Shown: in pieces, positions 26,465-35,318 of the stretch
Layout of the letters: the number at the start of each line of letters is the position of its first letter
Position numbering within the stretch: position 1 is the stretch's first letter
Assembly (NCBI GenBank): GCA_030525945.1
Contig: JAUNDT010000004.1
Location: 1-64,000, forward strand
Origin: Coriobacteriaceae bacterium
Lineage (GTDB): Bacteria > Actinomycetota > Coriobacteriia > Coriobacteriales > Coriobacteriaceae
Direction of reading: 5' to 3'
DNA length: 64,000 nt
Made by a program: the position numbers and the translations under genes
The notes under the pieces: generated by a model
Told to the model about the DNA's origin: nothing
What the model saw: only the letters and a program-made list of their open reading frames with translations
Database searches by the model: none

Positions 26465-27421
26465 ATGGCTTCCGAGAATCTCAATGCCGCTGAGCAGGCC
26501 GAGGTCGAACAGCCCGCCGCTGCTGAGTCCGCCGCGCCGCGCAAGCGCGATCTTGCGCTCGTCTCGCGCAGCACCTATATGAAGGAGAAGGCGCTCCAGT
26601 ACCTGTTCTTCGCCTGTGCCTTCCTGGCCGTGGTCACGGTCGTGCTCATCTTCGCCTTCACGATGATGCAGGCGGCCCCGGTGTTCACCGACATCGGTCT
26701 GGCCAACTTCTTCAGTCTCACGTGGGCGCCGACTGAGGGCCATTACGGTATTCTCTCCCTCGCCGCGGGCACGGCGCTCGTCACGGTGGGCGCACTCGTG
26801 CTCGGTGTGCCGCTCGGCGTGGGCACCGCGGTCTACCTCACCGAGATCGCCTCCGCCCGCGTGCGCGCGCTCATTAGCCCCGCCGTCGACCTGCTGGCCG
26901 GCATCCCCTCGATCATCTACGGCTTCTTCGGCATGGTGATCATCCGCCCGTTCGTGGCCGAGATCACGGGCGGCCTGGGCTTCGGCGCCCTCACTGCGTG
27001 GTTCGTGCTCGCCATCATGATCGTGCCCACCATCACCACGCTCACCATCGACGCGCTGAACTCCATCCCCATGGGTATTCGCGAGGCGAGCTTTGCCATG
27101 GGCGCCACCAAGTGGCAGACCATCTACAAGGTCGTTTTGCCCGCCGCCAAGTTCGGCATCGTCGACGCGGTCGTGCTCGGCATGGGCCGCGCCATCGGCG
27201 AGACCATGGCCGTCCTCATGGTCGTGGGTAACGCGCCTGTCATCCCCGAGTCCATCTCCAGCCCGGTGTCCACGCTCACGAGCCAGATCGCGCTCGACAT
27301 GAGCTACTCCTCCGGCCTGCACCGCACCGCCCTATTCGGCATGGGCGTCGTGCTCTTCATCGTGTCCGCCTCGCTCGTGGGCGTTGTGCGCCTGCTTTCC
27401 AAGATGAGGAAGAAGGGGTAA
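26465..27421 (+). CDS. pstC: Phosphate ABC transporter permease PstC
   Basis: Integral membrane permease of 318 residues with about six membrane segments. The cytoplasmic EAA loop that contacts PstB reads IREASFAMGATKWQTIYKVV, followed by GMGRAIGETMAVLMVVGN. An acidic/Ala-rich cytoplasmic N-terminus of about 30 residues precedes the first helix. It starts 3 nt after pstS and is the PstC member of the pair, judged by order and by the VLPAAKFGIVDA stretch. Confidence 0.94.
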   Translation: MASENLNAAEQAEVEQPAAAESAAPRKRDLALVSRSTYMKEKALQYLFFACAFLAVVTVVLIFAFTMMQAAPVFTDIGLANFFSLTWAPTEGHYGILSLAAGTALVTVGALVLGVPLGVGTAVYLTEIASARVRALISPAVDLLAGIPSIIYGFFGMVIIRPFVAEITGGLGFGALTAWFVLAIMIVPTITTLTIDALNSIPMGIREASFAMGATKWQTIYKVVLPAAKFGIVDAVVLGMGRAIGETMAVLMVVGNAPVIPESISSPVSTLTSQIALDMSYSSGLHRTALFGMGVVLFIVSASLVGVVRLLSKMRKKG

Positions 27422-27425
27422 GCGC

Positions 27426-28334
27426 ATGACCGAGAACACGCACAACTCCTCCGCCGAGAACATCATCTCGGCCCAGCGCATCAAGCGCGCGCTCGCGAAC
27501 GGCAAGTCCGAGCGCATTTCCAAGAACACGAGCAACGCCATCATGCTCGGGGTGTTCCGCGTGGCCGCGGCCATTACCACGCTCGTGCTCATCGCCATCA
27601 TCGCCTACGTGGTGATCAACGGCCTGCCGCATATCTCGCTCGACTTCATCTTCGGCTGGCCCGAGGGCGTGAATGCCGAGGGCGGCATCTGGCCCACCAT
27701 CGTGTCGACCGTTTACGTCACGGCGCTCGCCATGCTCATCTGCACGCCAATCGCGGTGCTCGCCGCTGTGTATCTGGCGGAGTACGCCAAGCAGGGCCGT
27801 TTGGTGAACATCATCCGTTATGCTGCCGACACGCTCGCCAGCGTGCCCTCCATCGTCATGGGCCTGTTCGGCTACGCGCTGTTCGTCGAGGCCATGGGCC
27901 TGGGACTCTCCATGTTCTCCGCGGCGATGGCGCTCGCGCTGCTCATGCTGCCCATTATCATGCGCACGACCGAGGAGGCCATTCGCGCCGTCCCGCGTTA
28001 CATTCGCTGGGGCGCCTACGGTCTGGGTGCCACCAAGTGGCAGGTCGTGAGCCGCATCGTTTTGCCCTCCGCCTTCGGGCGCATCGCGACGGGCATTGTG
28101 CTCGGTATCGGCCGCGCCATCGGCGAGACGGCCGTGGTGCTCTACACCATGGGCCAGGCCATCAACATGCCTATCAGCCCGCTCGACTCCGGCCGCCCCA
28201 TGACGGTTCACCTGTACCTGCTGGCAAACGACGGCATCAACATGAACGCCGCCTACGGCACCGCCTTGCTGCTCATGGCGATCATCCTCGCCTTCAACCT
28301 GTTCGCCCGCTGGCTCTCCCGCAAGAGCAAGTAA
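27426..28334 (+). CDS. pstA: Phosphate ABC transporter permease PstA
   Basis: Second membrane permease of the phosphate importer, 302 residues with about six membrane segments. The EAA loop IRWGAYGLGATKWQVVSRIV and the following GIGRAIGETAVVLYTMG are characteristic. A charged N-terminal cytoplasmic segment of about 38 residues comes first. It starts 4 nt after pstC. Confidence 0.94.
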   Translation: MTENTHNSSAENIISAQRIKRALANGKSERISKNTSNAIMLGVFRVAAAITTLVLIAIIAYVVINGLPHISLDFIFGWPEGVNAEGGIWPTIVSTVYVTALAMLICTPIAVLAAVYLAEYAKQGRLVNIIRYAADTLASVPSIVMGLFGYALFVEAMGLGLSMFSAAMALALLMLPIIMRTTEEAIRAVPRYIRWGAYGLGATKWQVVSRIVLPSAFGRIATGIVLGIGRAIGETAVVLYTMGQAINMPISPLDSGRPMTVHLYLLANDGINMNAAYGTALLLMAIILAFNLFARWLSRKSK

Positions 28335-28349
28335 AAGGAGCTCATTACC

Positions 28350-29153
28350 GTGACTGTTTACCGTAACGCGCCCGAGCCGGCGCAAAGCGCGATCACCGTT
28401 TCCGACTTCAACTTCTGGTACGGCGACTTCCATGCGCTCACCGATGTGAACCTGAACATCGCCAAGAACAAGATCACCGCGTTCATCGGCCCCTCCGGCT
28501 GCGGTAAGTCCACCTTCCTGCGCTGCATGAACCGCATGAACGACCTGATCGAGGGCACCCGCAACGAGGGCACGATGGAGCTCGACGGCGCCAACATCTA
28601 CGCTGAGGGCGTTGACCCCGTCGATTTGCGCCGTCGCGTGGGCATGATCTTCCAGCAGCCCAATCCGTTTCCTAAGTCCATCTACGAGAACGTGGCCTTT
28701 GGTCCGCGCCTGCAGGGCGTGACCAGCAAGAGCGACCTGGACGACATCGTCGAGGAGTCGCTCAAGCGCGCGAACCTGTGGAAGGAAGTCTCCGGTCAGC
28801 TGGGCAAGGACGGCCTGGCTCTTTCCGGTGGCCAGCAGCAGCGCCTGTGCATCGCCCGCGTGCTCGCGGTGCAGCCCGACGTCCTGCTCATGGACGAGCC
28901 CTGCTCCGCCATCGACCCGACCTCCGTGCAGAAGGTCGAGGACCTCATGGCCGAGCTCGCGCCCGAGATGACGATCATCATCGTTACGCACAACATGCAG
29001 CAGGCCGCGCGTATCTCCGACCACACCGCGTTCTTCCTGCAGGAGGTGGCCGGCGAGCCCGCCACGCTCATCGAGTACGGCGAGACCGACGCGATCTTCA
29101 CCAGCCCCATGGACAAGCGCACCGAGGACTACATCACCGGTCGCTTCGGCTAA
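28350..29153 (+). CDS. pstB: Phosphate ABC transporter ATPase PstB
   Basis: ATP-binding subunit of 267 residues that powers PstCA. Walker A is GPSGCGKST, the Q-loop lies in IFQQPNPFP, the ABC signature is [16 protein letters not shown], and Walker B is [13 protein letters not shown], followed by the switch His in [12 protein letters not shown]. The signature and the [12 protein letters not shown] stretch are specific for PstB. Start is GTG 28350 after AAAGGAG. Confidence 0.96.
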   Translation: MTVYRNAPEPAQSAITVSDFNFWYGDFHALTDVNLNIAKNKITAFIGPSGCGKSTFLRCMNRMNDLIEGTRNEGTMELDGANIYAEGVDPVDLRRRVGMIFQQPNPFPKSIYENVAFGPRLQGVTSKSDLDDIVEESLKRANLWKEVSGQLGKDGLALSGGQQQRLCIARVLAVQPDVLLMDEPCSAIDPTSVQKVEDLMAELAPEMTIIIVTHNMQQAARISDHTAFFLQEVAGEPATLIEYGETDAIFTSPMDKRTEDYITGRFG

Positions 29154-29161
29154 TCCGCACC

Positions 29162-29201
29162 AAAATGCGTCATTTAGGGTCAGACCCTAAATGACGCATT
29201 T
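29162..29201. repeat. Palindrome R3
   Basis: The same palindrome as R1: AAAATGCGTCATTTAGGGTC (29162-29181), a central A, then 19 nt of the complementary arm; only the last T is changed to C. It begins 8 nt after the pstB stop and separates pstB from the second phoU copy. Confidence 0.85.
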
Positions 29202-29238
29202 CTTCCGTACGCACGCCGTTTATCAGTTAGGAGCCATC

Positions 29239-30075
29239 ATGCGCAAGCTTTTTTCCAGCCAGCTTATCGAGGCGCGCCACGAGATGCTTTCCATTTTTGA
29301 GGCGATCGACCTGACGCTGCACGATGCGGTCACCGCGTTCGTGACGGACGACCAGGACCTCGCTCGCCGCGCGCAGAAGAAGACCCTCAAAATCGATGCG
29401 CGCTGCGCCAACCTCGAGGCCGTGTGCTACAACCTCATCGCCACGCAGTCGCCCGTCGCCTCCGACTTCCGCCTGCTGCAGACCATCATCTACATCGATT
29501 TCAACATGCAGCGCATGAGCGACAAGGTGCGCCGCATCGCCCGCGCCGCCAAGCGCAAGGTCAAAAACGAGATCGAGTTCCCCGCCGAGCTCGTTGAGCT
29601 CATCGGCCGCGAGGCCGACAGCGTCTACCGCGTGCTGGGCGCCACCGCCGGCGCCCTGGTGAACAACGATCTCGCCGCCGTGCTCTCGCTTTCGGATGAG
29701 GACGACGAGGTTCACGGCGTGTACCAGGAGTTCTTCCGCACCTTCAACCGCACGGAGACCATGGAGGTCGCCGACGATAAGCAGATGGACGACTTCCGCC
29801 GCGTCATCATGGTGTCGCGCTACCTCGACCGCATCGCGAGCATCTCGACCGAGTGCGCCTACCGCCTCGTCTTTTTGCTGACCGGCCAGCGCTGGGGCGC
29901 CGACGACGTCGCGGAGGCGGATGAGGAGGAGCTCGAGAGCATGCGCATTCCCTCGGGTGAGGGCATCACGCTTGACCCCGAAAGCGACGCGCGGTATGTT
30001 TCCCATCTCGCCCTGGACGAGGTGGGCGAGGCCTTGGCCGCCCTCATTTCGCAGGTGGACGAGGACGCCGAGTAG
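29239..30075 (+). CDS. phoU: PhoU-like phosphate regulator, copy 2
   Basis: Paralogue of the PhoU at 24558-25397, 278 residues and alignable end to end with the same C-terminal extension. The N-terminal 32 residues and the LIATQSPVASDFRLLQTIIY block are nearly identical to copy 1; the second helical bundle differs more. The ATG at 29239 has TAGGAG upstream; the frame is open to 29191 through repeat R3 and that extension is rejected. Both copies at the DNA level share long runs, so recent duplication or gene conversion is likely. It precedes yggS by 18 nt. Confidence 0.9.
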   Translation: MRKLFSSQLIEARHEMLSIFEAIDLTLHDAVTAFVTDDQDLARRAQKKTLKIDARCANLEAVCYNLIATQSPVASDFRLLQTIIYIDFNMQRMSDKVRRIARAAKRKVKNEIEFPAELVELIGREADSVYRVLGATAGALVNNDLAAVLSLSDEDDEVHGVYQEFFRTFNRTETMEVADDKQMDDFRRVIMVSRYLDRIASISTECAYRLVFLLTGQRWGADDVAEADEEELESMRIPSGEGITLDPESDARYVSHLALDEVGEALAALISQVDEDAE

Positions 30076-30093
30076 CAAAACCGGGAGGCTTCT

Positions 30094-30831
30094 GTGGACG
30101 AGCGTTACGCGCAGCGTATAGCCGAGCGCCGTTGCGAGATCGTGGACCGTATGACCGAGGCGCTTGCCGCAAGCGGGCGCACACTCGATCAGGCGCGCCT
30201 GGTGGCCGTGTCCAAAACAGTGGGCGTGCCCGAGGTTCTCACGGCACTCGACGCCGGGTACCGCACGTTCGGTGAGAACCGCCCTCAGGAGCTGGGCCGC
30301 AAGCTCGGTGCGCTCTCGTTCATCGAGGGGTTGCCGGATGCCCGTTTTGAGATGATCGGCAACCTTCAAACGAACAAGATCAACGCCGTACTGGGTCGCG
30401 TGGACCTCATTCACTCCATCGGCTCCCGTCATTTGGCGGAGGCGGTGAGCTCGCGCGCCGCGCGTCGCATTGATGCCGGCGAGCTCGCCGCTCCGCAGCC
30501 CGTCCTCATCGAGGTGAACGTGAGCGGGGAGGAGACCAAGGGCGGCTTTTCGCCTGAAGAGATCCGAAGGGCTCTTCCTGAGCTGCAGGATCTTTGTGGA
30601 ATTCGCATCGAGGGGCTTATGACCATGGCGCCTCGGGGGAATAAGGACGCTGCGCGTGCTTGTTTTGCGGGCCTGCGCGAGTTGCGCGATGAGCTCGCGA
30701 AGGCATCGGGCCTGCCGCTTGCCGAGCTTTCCTGCGGCATGAGCGAGGATTTCGAGGTTGCGCTCATGGAGGGCTCCACGTGCGTTCGCCTGGGGCGTGT
30801 GGTCTTTGACCCCGCGTTTGCAGTACTATAA
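30094..30831 (+). CDS. yggS: YggS-family pyridoxal phosphate homeostasis protein
   Basis: Cytoplasmic PLP-binding protein of 245 residues, fold-type III alanine-racemase-like barrel, without known enzyme activity (YlmE in Bacillus). The cofactor lysine lies in LVAVSKTVGVPEV. Other marks are FGENRPQEL, IGNLQTNK, VNVSGEETKGGF and LSCGMSEDFEVALMEGSTCVRLG. Start is GTG 30094 after GGGAGG. It begins the yggS-sepF-yggT-divIVA set typical of Gram-positive division regions. Confidence 0.93.
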   Translation: MDERYAQRIAERRCEIVDRMTEALAASGRTLDQARLVAVSKTVGVPEVLTALDAGYRTFGENRPQELGRKLGALSFIEGLPDARFEMIGNLQTNKINAVLGRVDLIHSIGSRHLAEAVSSRAARRIDAGELAAPQPVLIEVNVSGEETKGGFSPEEIRRALPELQDLCGIRIEGLMTMAPRGNKDAARACFAGLRELRDELAKASGLPLAELSCGMSEDFEVALMEGSTCVRLGRVVFDPAFAVL

Positions 30832-30869
30832 GCACGTACGCCCGCATACGGCGCTAAGAGAGGTGCGAC

Positions 30870-31598
30870 GTGAGTTTTCTCGATAACATCAAGGACCGCT
30901 TTGGCATGGGTCAGTCCAACCACGCGGATGCATACGGCGATGAGGCCTACGACGACTATTACGGCGAGGGTGATGACGCCTCGTACGACGACTACCAGGC
31001 GGGCTACGGCCAACCTGCTCAGGACTCTTATCGCGGGTACGAGCCTTCCGATTCCGGCAACGGCATGTTGGGGCAGACTCGTCGCGGTGAAGCCGAGTCC
31101 GTAGCCGTCTACACCCGTTCCGGCCAGCCGGTGGGGGAGGCCGAGCGTCATGCCACGACGTACACCCCCTCGCATGCGGCCGCCGATACGACGCATCGAC
31201 CGGGCGCCTACGACACGCCGTCCAGCTACGCCCAGTCTCAGTCCCAGCGCGCGAGCATGGCCTCCGTGCCTTCGACGACCTCTGCCACCGAGGCCCGCGT
31301 GAGCGCTGTGCTCGACGGCACCCCGCAGCTTCCCGCGTACATCCTGCGCCCCGAGAGCTATGACGACGTCGAGACGGTCGTGCGCCGCGTGCGCACCCGT
31401 CAGCCCGTCGCCCTCGTGTTCGCCGGCGTGCGCACGGAGGTTGCCAAGCGCGTGCTCGACTTCAGCTACGGCTTCGCCTGCGGTCTGGGCTGCTCCGTCC
31501 GCGAGGTCGGCGACCGCGTGTTCATGGTGCTGCCCCAGGGCTGCGAAGTGAAGGACAGCGACCTTGCCGCGCTTCGCAAAGAAGGCTTCCTCAAATAA
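30870..31598 (+). CDS. sepF: Cell division protein SepF
   Basis: Membrane anchor and bundling protein for FtsZ, 242 residues. It has a short N-terminal amphipathic segment (SFLDNIKDRFGMG), a long Asp/Tyr/Ser-rich linker (about 20-145), and a C-terminal SepF domain with ILRPESYDDVETVVRRVRTR, then LVFAGVRTEVAKRVLDFSYG and VFMVLPQG. With ftsA absent nearby, SepF is the likely tether of the Z ring. Start is GTG 30870 with GAGAGG upstream. Confidence 0.93.
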   Translation: MSFLDNIKDRFGMGQSNHADAYGDEAYDDYYGEGDDASYDDYQAGYGQPAQDSYRGYEPSDSGNGMLGQTRRGEAESVAVYTRSGQPVGEAERHATTYTPSHAAADTTHRPGAYDTPSSYAQSQSQRASMASVPSTTSATEARVSAVLDGTPQLPAYILRPESYDDVETVVRRVRTRQPVALVFAGVRTEVAKRVLDFSYGFACGLGCSVREVGDRVFMVLPQGCEVKDSDLAALRKEGFLK

Positions 31599-31616
31599 CA
31601 TAAGGAATATCAGAAC

Positions 31617-31895
31617 GTGTTGCTTACCGCCTCATACACCCTTGTGCGTCTCGTGCGCACCCTGTTCAACTTCTACAGCTTCCTGATTCTAGCGTACTGC
31701 CTGCTCACGTGGTTCCCCATTCGACCGGGTGGGCTGCTTGAGGATATCGGCTACGTGCTCCAGCGCATCGTGGGCCCGTATCTCAACTTCTTCAGGAGAT
31801 TTCTTCCGCCCATGGGCGGCATCGACTGGTCGCCCGTTCTTGCGATAGTTGTGTTAAATCTGCTCGAAAACGTGTTGATAAGGCTATTATTGTAG
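31617..31895 (+). CDS. yggT: YggT family membrane protein
   Basis: Small membrane protein of 92 residues with two hydrophobic segments (LVRTLFNFYSFLILAYCLLT and VLAIVVLNLLENVLIRLL) around a loop containing the family marks WFPIRPGG and RRFLPPMGGIDWSPV. It matches YlmG/YggT, found next to sepF in many Gram-positives. Its role in division or envelope organisation is not defined. Start is GTG 31617. The ylmH gene usual after it is absent. Confidence 0.9.
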   Translation: MLLTASYTLVRLVRTLFNFYSFLILAYCLLTWFPIRPGGLLEDIGYVLQRIVGPYLNFFRRFLPPMGGIDWSPVLAIVVLNLLENVLIRLLL

Positions 31896-31960
31896 GGATT
31901 GACGTCGAGTTTTCATGCGCTCCCAAACGAGCGCCTCTCGCGTACGAAAGGATATGAATC

Positions 31961-32608
31961 ATGGCCATTACTCCCGCTGACATCCAGGCGCAGACCTTCT
32001 CTGAGGCCAAGCGCGGATATGATCCCGCCGAGGTTGACGTTTTCCTCGAGCAGCTCGCCTCCGAGGTTGACGCCATGCTCAACAAGATCGTCGACCTGAA
32101 GACCCGCCTGACCGCCACCGAGCAGGAGCTCGCCTCCGCTCAGGCTCAGGCTGCCCAAGCCCAGGCCGCTCCCGCACCGGCTCCGGCCCCCGCGCCCGTT
32201 GCCTCGCCTGAGTTCACCGCCACCGCTCAGCAGATCTCCGCGGCGCTCATCACCGCTCAGCAGTCTGCCGACAACATCATCGCCGAGGCCCGCGAGAACG
32301 CCGACCGCATCCGCAACGAGGCCGATGCCAAGGCTCGCGAGGTCATTCGCCAGGCGCTCGCCGAGAAGCAGAACGAGATCAACGAGATCGATCGCCTCAA
32401 GGCCTCCCGCGAGGAGTTCAAGGCCGAGTACCTCAAGCTCATCCAGCACTTCATGGACGAGGCTCAAAACGAGTTCCCCGCCGAGCTTCTCATGAGCACC
32501 CCCACCGGCTCCGAGACGATCATCGCCCCGGCTCCCGTGGTCGAGCCCACGCCCGTTGCCGACCCGTTTGCCCCGCTGCCGAACTTTGGCGCCGACGACC
32601 TCGACTAG
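31961..32608 (+). CDS. divIVA: DivIVA domain protein
   Basis: Coiled-coil polar/septal scaffold of 215 residues. The N-terminal membrane-curvature domain reads MAITPADIQAQTFSEAKRGY followed by DPAEVDVFLEQLASEVD. An Ala/Pro/Gln linker (about 62-85) separates it from a second coiled coil (about 100-165) and a Pro-rich tail ending LPNFGADDLD. In actinobacteria such proteins (Wag31) direct polar growth or division placement. A strong terminator follows, closing the division gene block. Confidence 0.92.
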   Translation: MAITPADIQAQTFSEAKRGYDPAEVDVFLEQLASEVDAMLNKIVDLKTRLTATEQELASAQAQAAQAQAAPAPAPAPAPVASPEFTATAQQISAALITAQQSADNIIAEARENADRIRNEADAKAREVIRQALAEKQNEINEIDRLKASREEFKAEYLKLIQHFMDEAQNEFPAELLMSTPTGSETIIAPAPVVEPTPVADPFAPLPNFGADDLD

Positions 32609-32647
32609 GTGTCGCGTGAGCACTCGCGCATGTACATAACGCGTTTG

Positions 32648-32680
32648 AATGGCCTGGGCATCCTGCTCGGGCCATTTTTA
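32648..32680 (+). terminator. Intrinsic terminator after divIVA
   Basis: A 13-bp stem (AATGGCCTGGGCA, loop TCC, TGCTCGGGCCATT; two G/T pairs) is followed by a T-run, at 32648-32680. Confidence 0.85.
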
Positions 32681-32719
32681 TGAAATGACGTTCCGCTCAA
32701 TCTTTACGAAAGGCACTTC

Positions 32720-33556
32720 ATGGCTATCAAGGCAATCGCGCTCGACATCGACGGCACGCTCACCAATGATGAGAAAAAGGTCACGCCGCGCACCAAGGAG
32801 GCCCTGCTTCGCGCCCAAGAGCAGGGCGTCAAGCTCATCTTGTCTTCGGGGCGACCTGCGCACGGCTTACAAGCGCTGTCCTCCGAGCTGTTGCTGCCTG
32901 AGTATGATGGTCTTTTGGTGGCGTTCAATGGCGCGCATGTGGTTGATGCGCAAACCGATGAGGTCCTGTTCGACCAGCCGGTTGAGCCGTCGGTCATGCG
33001 CGAGCTTCTCGTGCACATGGCAGGCTTCGATGTCATTCCCATGATCACCGAGGGTGACACGCTATTCGTTCCGCGCGGCGTTCGCCATGTGATTCGCCAC
33101 AAGGACGCGGACTTCGATATCGTCGAGTACGAGCGCGGCATGTGCGACCTCGTGCTGTTCGAGGTTGAGAGCTTACTCGATATATGCGATCGCCCGTTCG
33201 ACAAGCTCTTGTGCGCCAGCGAGCCTAGCTATCTTCAGGAGCACTGGCGCTCCATGTACGCGCCGTTTACCGACAAGCTTGCCGGCATGTTCACCGCCGA
33301 TTTCTACTACGAGTTCATGGCTCCCGGAATCAGCAAGGGCCGTGCGCTTGCCGGAGCTTTGCCCAAGCTCGGCATCGAAGCGAGCGAGGTCGTGGCGTTC
33401 GGCGATGGTGAGAACGACATCTCGATGATCGAATGGGCGGGAACCGGCGTCGCCATGGGTAATGCCATTGATGCCACCAAGGAGGCTGCCGATATGGTCA
33501 CGGCGAGCAATAACGAGGACGGTATCGCCCTTGCTCTGGAAAAGCTGCTGGTTTAA
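32720..33556 (+). CDS. Cof-type HAD-IIB phosphatase
   Basis: Haloacid-dehalogenase superfamily hydrolase of 278 residues. Motif I is LDIDGTLTND (nucleophile first Asp), motif II LILSSGRP, motif III the Lys of SKGRAL, and motif IV FGDGENDISMIEWAG. The C2B cap lies between motifs II and III. Such enzymes dephosphorylate sugar phosphates, phosphorylated cofactors or nucleotides; the substrate cannot be read from the sequence. The next two genes (epimerase, HAD-IA phosphatase) also suggest sugar-phosphate turnover. Confidence 0.88.
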   Translation: MAIKAIALDIDGTLTNDEKKVTPRTKEALLRAQEQGVKLILSSGRPAHGLQALSSELLLPEYDGLLVAFNGAHVVDAQTDEVLFDQPVEPSVMRELLVHMAGFDVIPMITEGDTLFVPRGVRHVIRHKDADFDIVEYERGMCDLVLFEVESLLDICDRPFDKLLCASEPSYLQEHWRSMYAPFTDKLAGMFTADFYYEFMAPGISKGRALAGALPKLGIEASEVVAFGDGENDISMIEWAGTGVAMGNAIDATKEAADMVTASNNEDGIALALEKLLV

Positions 33557-33613
33557 CAGCCGCCCCGCCCGGCACGCATCGCATGGTCAACGGTTGCAAT
33601 GAAAGGCATGTCA

Positions 33614-34465
33614 ATGGTCGATCGTATTCCGCAGCTCGCGGCGATGAATTGCCATCACCGTTTTTACTCGCTTGAGTCGTTTTTCAAAAGCTCCCGTAGC
33701 AACGGGTATGACTGCGTTGAGCTTTGGACGGGTCCTCAGCACTTTTTCATGGACTACGCTTCGAACGACTCAGTGGAACGCCTCGCTGCGCTGGCGCGCT
33801 TGTGCGGCGTGCGCATCATAGGGATTTGCCCCGAGCAGACGAATCCCAAGCCCAATAACATGGCCGCTTGTTCCGCCGAGGCGCAGCGGCGCACGTTCTC
33901 GTATTTCTCGCGCGCGATTGATGTCGCATGCGCGGTGGGAGTCCAGCAGGTTGTCCTCACGGGCGGGTGGGCATTCTTAGACGAAGACGCGTCTGCCGCT
34001 TACGAGCGCAGCGTGTCCATGCTCAGGCGCCTTGCTGATTATGCCGAGGCTCGCGATATGCTGCTTGCGGTTGAGGCCTTGCAGCCAGGGGAGTCGGTGC
34101 TTTTGAACTCGGCGGCTGACCTCAAGCGGCTGCTGAACGATGTCGATCGTCCTGTGCTCAAGGCCTGTCTTGATACGGGCGCCATGGCTCGAGCGGGCGA
34201 TACCATCGAGAGGTATTTCGAGACCCTCGGGACCGATATTGTGCATGCCCATTTTGTCGATGTGGATATGGATGTCATGGACACCCATCTTGCTTGGGGT
34301 GACGGCACGAGGGATATGGCCTCGGATGTGAGAGCGTTTGTTCAGGCGGGTTACCAGGGCGTTCTTTCGGTTGAGACCGTGTCGTCGCGGTACCACGCGC
34401 ATCCCGATGAGGCGGATCGCCAGTCTATGGAATGCTATCGTGCGGTGGTCTCGAGTCTGGGATAA
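33614..34465 (+). CDS. Sugar epimerase/isomerase, FrlC-like TIM barrel
   Basis: Metal-dependent TIM-barrel protein of 283 residues (xylose-isomerase-like/AP endonuclease 2 family). GYDCVELWTGPQHFF, IIGICPEQTNPKPNN, LLAVEALQPGESVLLNSA, HFVDVDMDVMDTHLAWGDG and LSVETVSSRY resemble the fructoselysine 3-epimerase FrlC, with the metal-binding Glu, Asp and His positions recognisable. The start at 33614 is chosen because GAAAGG lies 7 nt before it; ATGs at 33599 and 33608 are too close to that site. No fructoselysine kinase or deglycase is adjacent, so the exact substrate is open. Confidence 0.75.
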   Translation: MVDRIPQLAAMNCHHRFYSLESFFKSSRSNGYDCVELWTGPQHFFMDYASNDSVERLAALARLCGVRIIGICPEQTNPKPNNMAACSAEAQRRTFSYFSRAIDVACAVGVQQVVLTGGWAFLDEDASAAYERSVSMLRRLADYAEARDMLLAVEALQPGESVLLNSAADLKRLLNDVDRPVLKACLDTGAMARAGDTIERYFETLGTDIVHAHFVDVDMDVMDTHLAWGDGTRDMASDVRAFVQAGYQGVLSVETVSSRYHAHPDEADRQSMECYRAVVSSLG

Positions 34466-34576
34466 TCGTGTGTGCTAGGTGTTGGCAGGTTATGTGCCGT
34501 GGCGCTCCGCCCAATGCCGCTTGTTCGTATTGTTCGTATTCTTGCTGTGAACTGCTCGTATGAAGGAAGGTTCTGT

Positions 34577-35254
34577 ATGGCTGCGTGTGAGTTTCCCTTT
34601 GATGCCGTTATTTTCGACATGGACGGCGTGCTTGTGGACACCGAGATCAAGTACATGCGCGACGAGGTGGACTTCTTTGCCGACCACGGCATCCATATGC
34701 AGGTAGAGGACCTGTTCTGGACCGCCGGCACATCGCATCAGGACTTCTGCCGACTCGTGCAAGACCAGCTCGCAACGGTGGGTATCGAGCTCGATGCCCA
34801 GCAGGCGTGGGATACGTACAAGTCATGGGAAGCCACTCGCCCGTGGGATTACACCGAGGTCCTCAACCCCGGTGTGCGCGAGACCCTGGCCGAGCTTCGA
34901 CGTCGAGGCGTTCGCGTGGCGCTGGCATCCTCGTCTCCGCAGGAGTCCATCGAGCGCGCGCTTTCGCAGTGCGGAATCGGCGAGTTCTTTGAGTTCTACG
35001 TCTCAGGTAAGGATTTCAAGGAGAGCAAGCCCAATCCCGAGATTTACCTGCATGCGGTCGAGCGCTTGGGGCTGCCTGTTGAGATGTGCTGCTGCGTTGA
35101 GGACTCCGTTCCGGGCATTACGGCGGGCAAGGCTGCGGGCCTAACGGTTTTCGCCAAGCGAGAGGACCGCTTTGGTTTTTCACAGGATGCCGCCGATGCG
35201 ATTATCGACCAGATTCCCGATTTGATCGACGCCGCGCTCGAGTTTCGTTCTTAA
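34577..35254 (+). CDS. HAD-IA phosphatase, beta-phosphoglucomutase-like
   Basis: Haloacid-dehalogenase hydrolase of 225 residues with a helical C1 cap. Motif I is IFDMDGVLVDTE, motif II VALASSSPQESI, motif III the Lys of GKDFKESKPNPEIY, and motif IV CVEDSVPGITAGKAAG. DMDGVLVDTE and KPNPEIY place it with beta-phosphoglucomutase and related sugar phosphatases. The start at 34577 has GAAGGAAGG upstream; the frame upstream to 34472 lacks a ribosome site. Confidence 0.87.
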   Translation: MAACEFPFDAVIFDMDGVLVDTEIKYMRDEVDFFADHGIHMQVEDLFWTAGTSHQDFCRLVQDQLATVGIELDAQQAWDTYKSWEATRPWDYTEVLNPGVRETLAELRRRGVRVALASSSPQESIERALSQCGIGEFFEFYVSGKDFKESKPNPEIYLHAVERLGLPVEMCCCVEDSVPGITAGKAAGLTVFAKREDRFGFSQDAADAIIDQIPDLIDAALEFRS

Positions 35255-35318
35255 GGGAGCTCTTGGGGGACCTTCATGCGCGCGGGGGCAGTTTGAGGTG
35301 CCCTCGCGGCAAACCATG

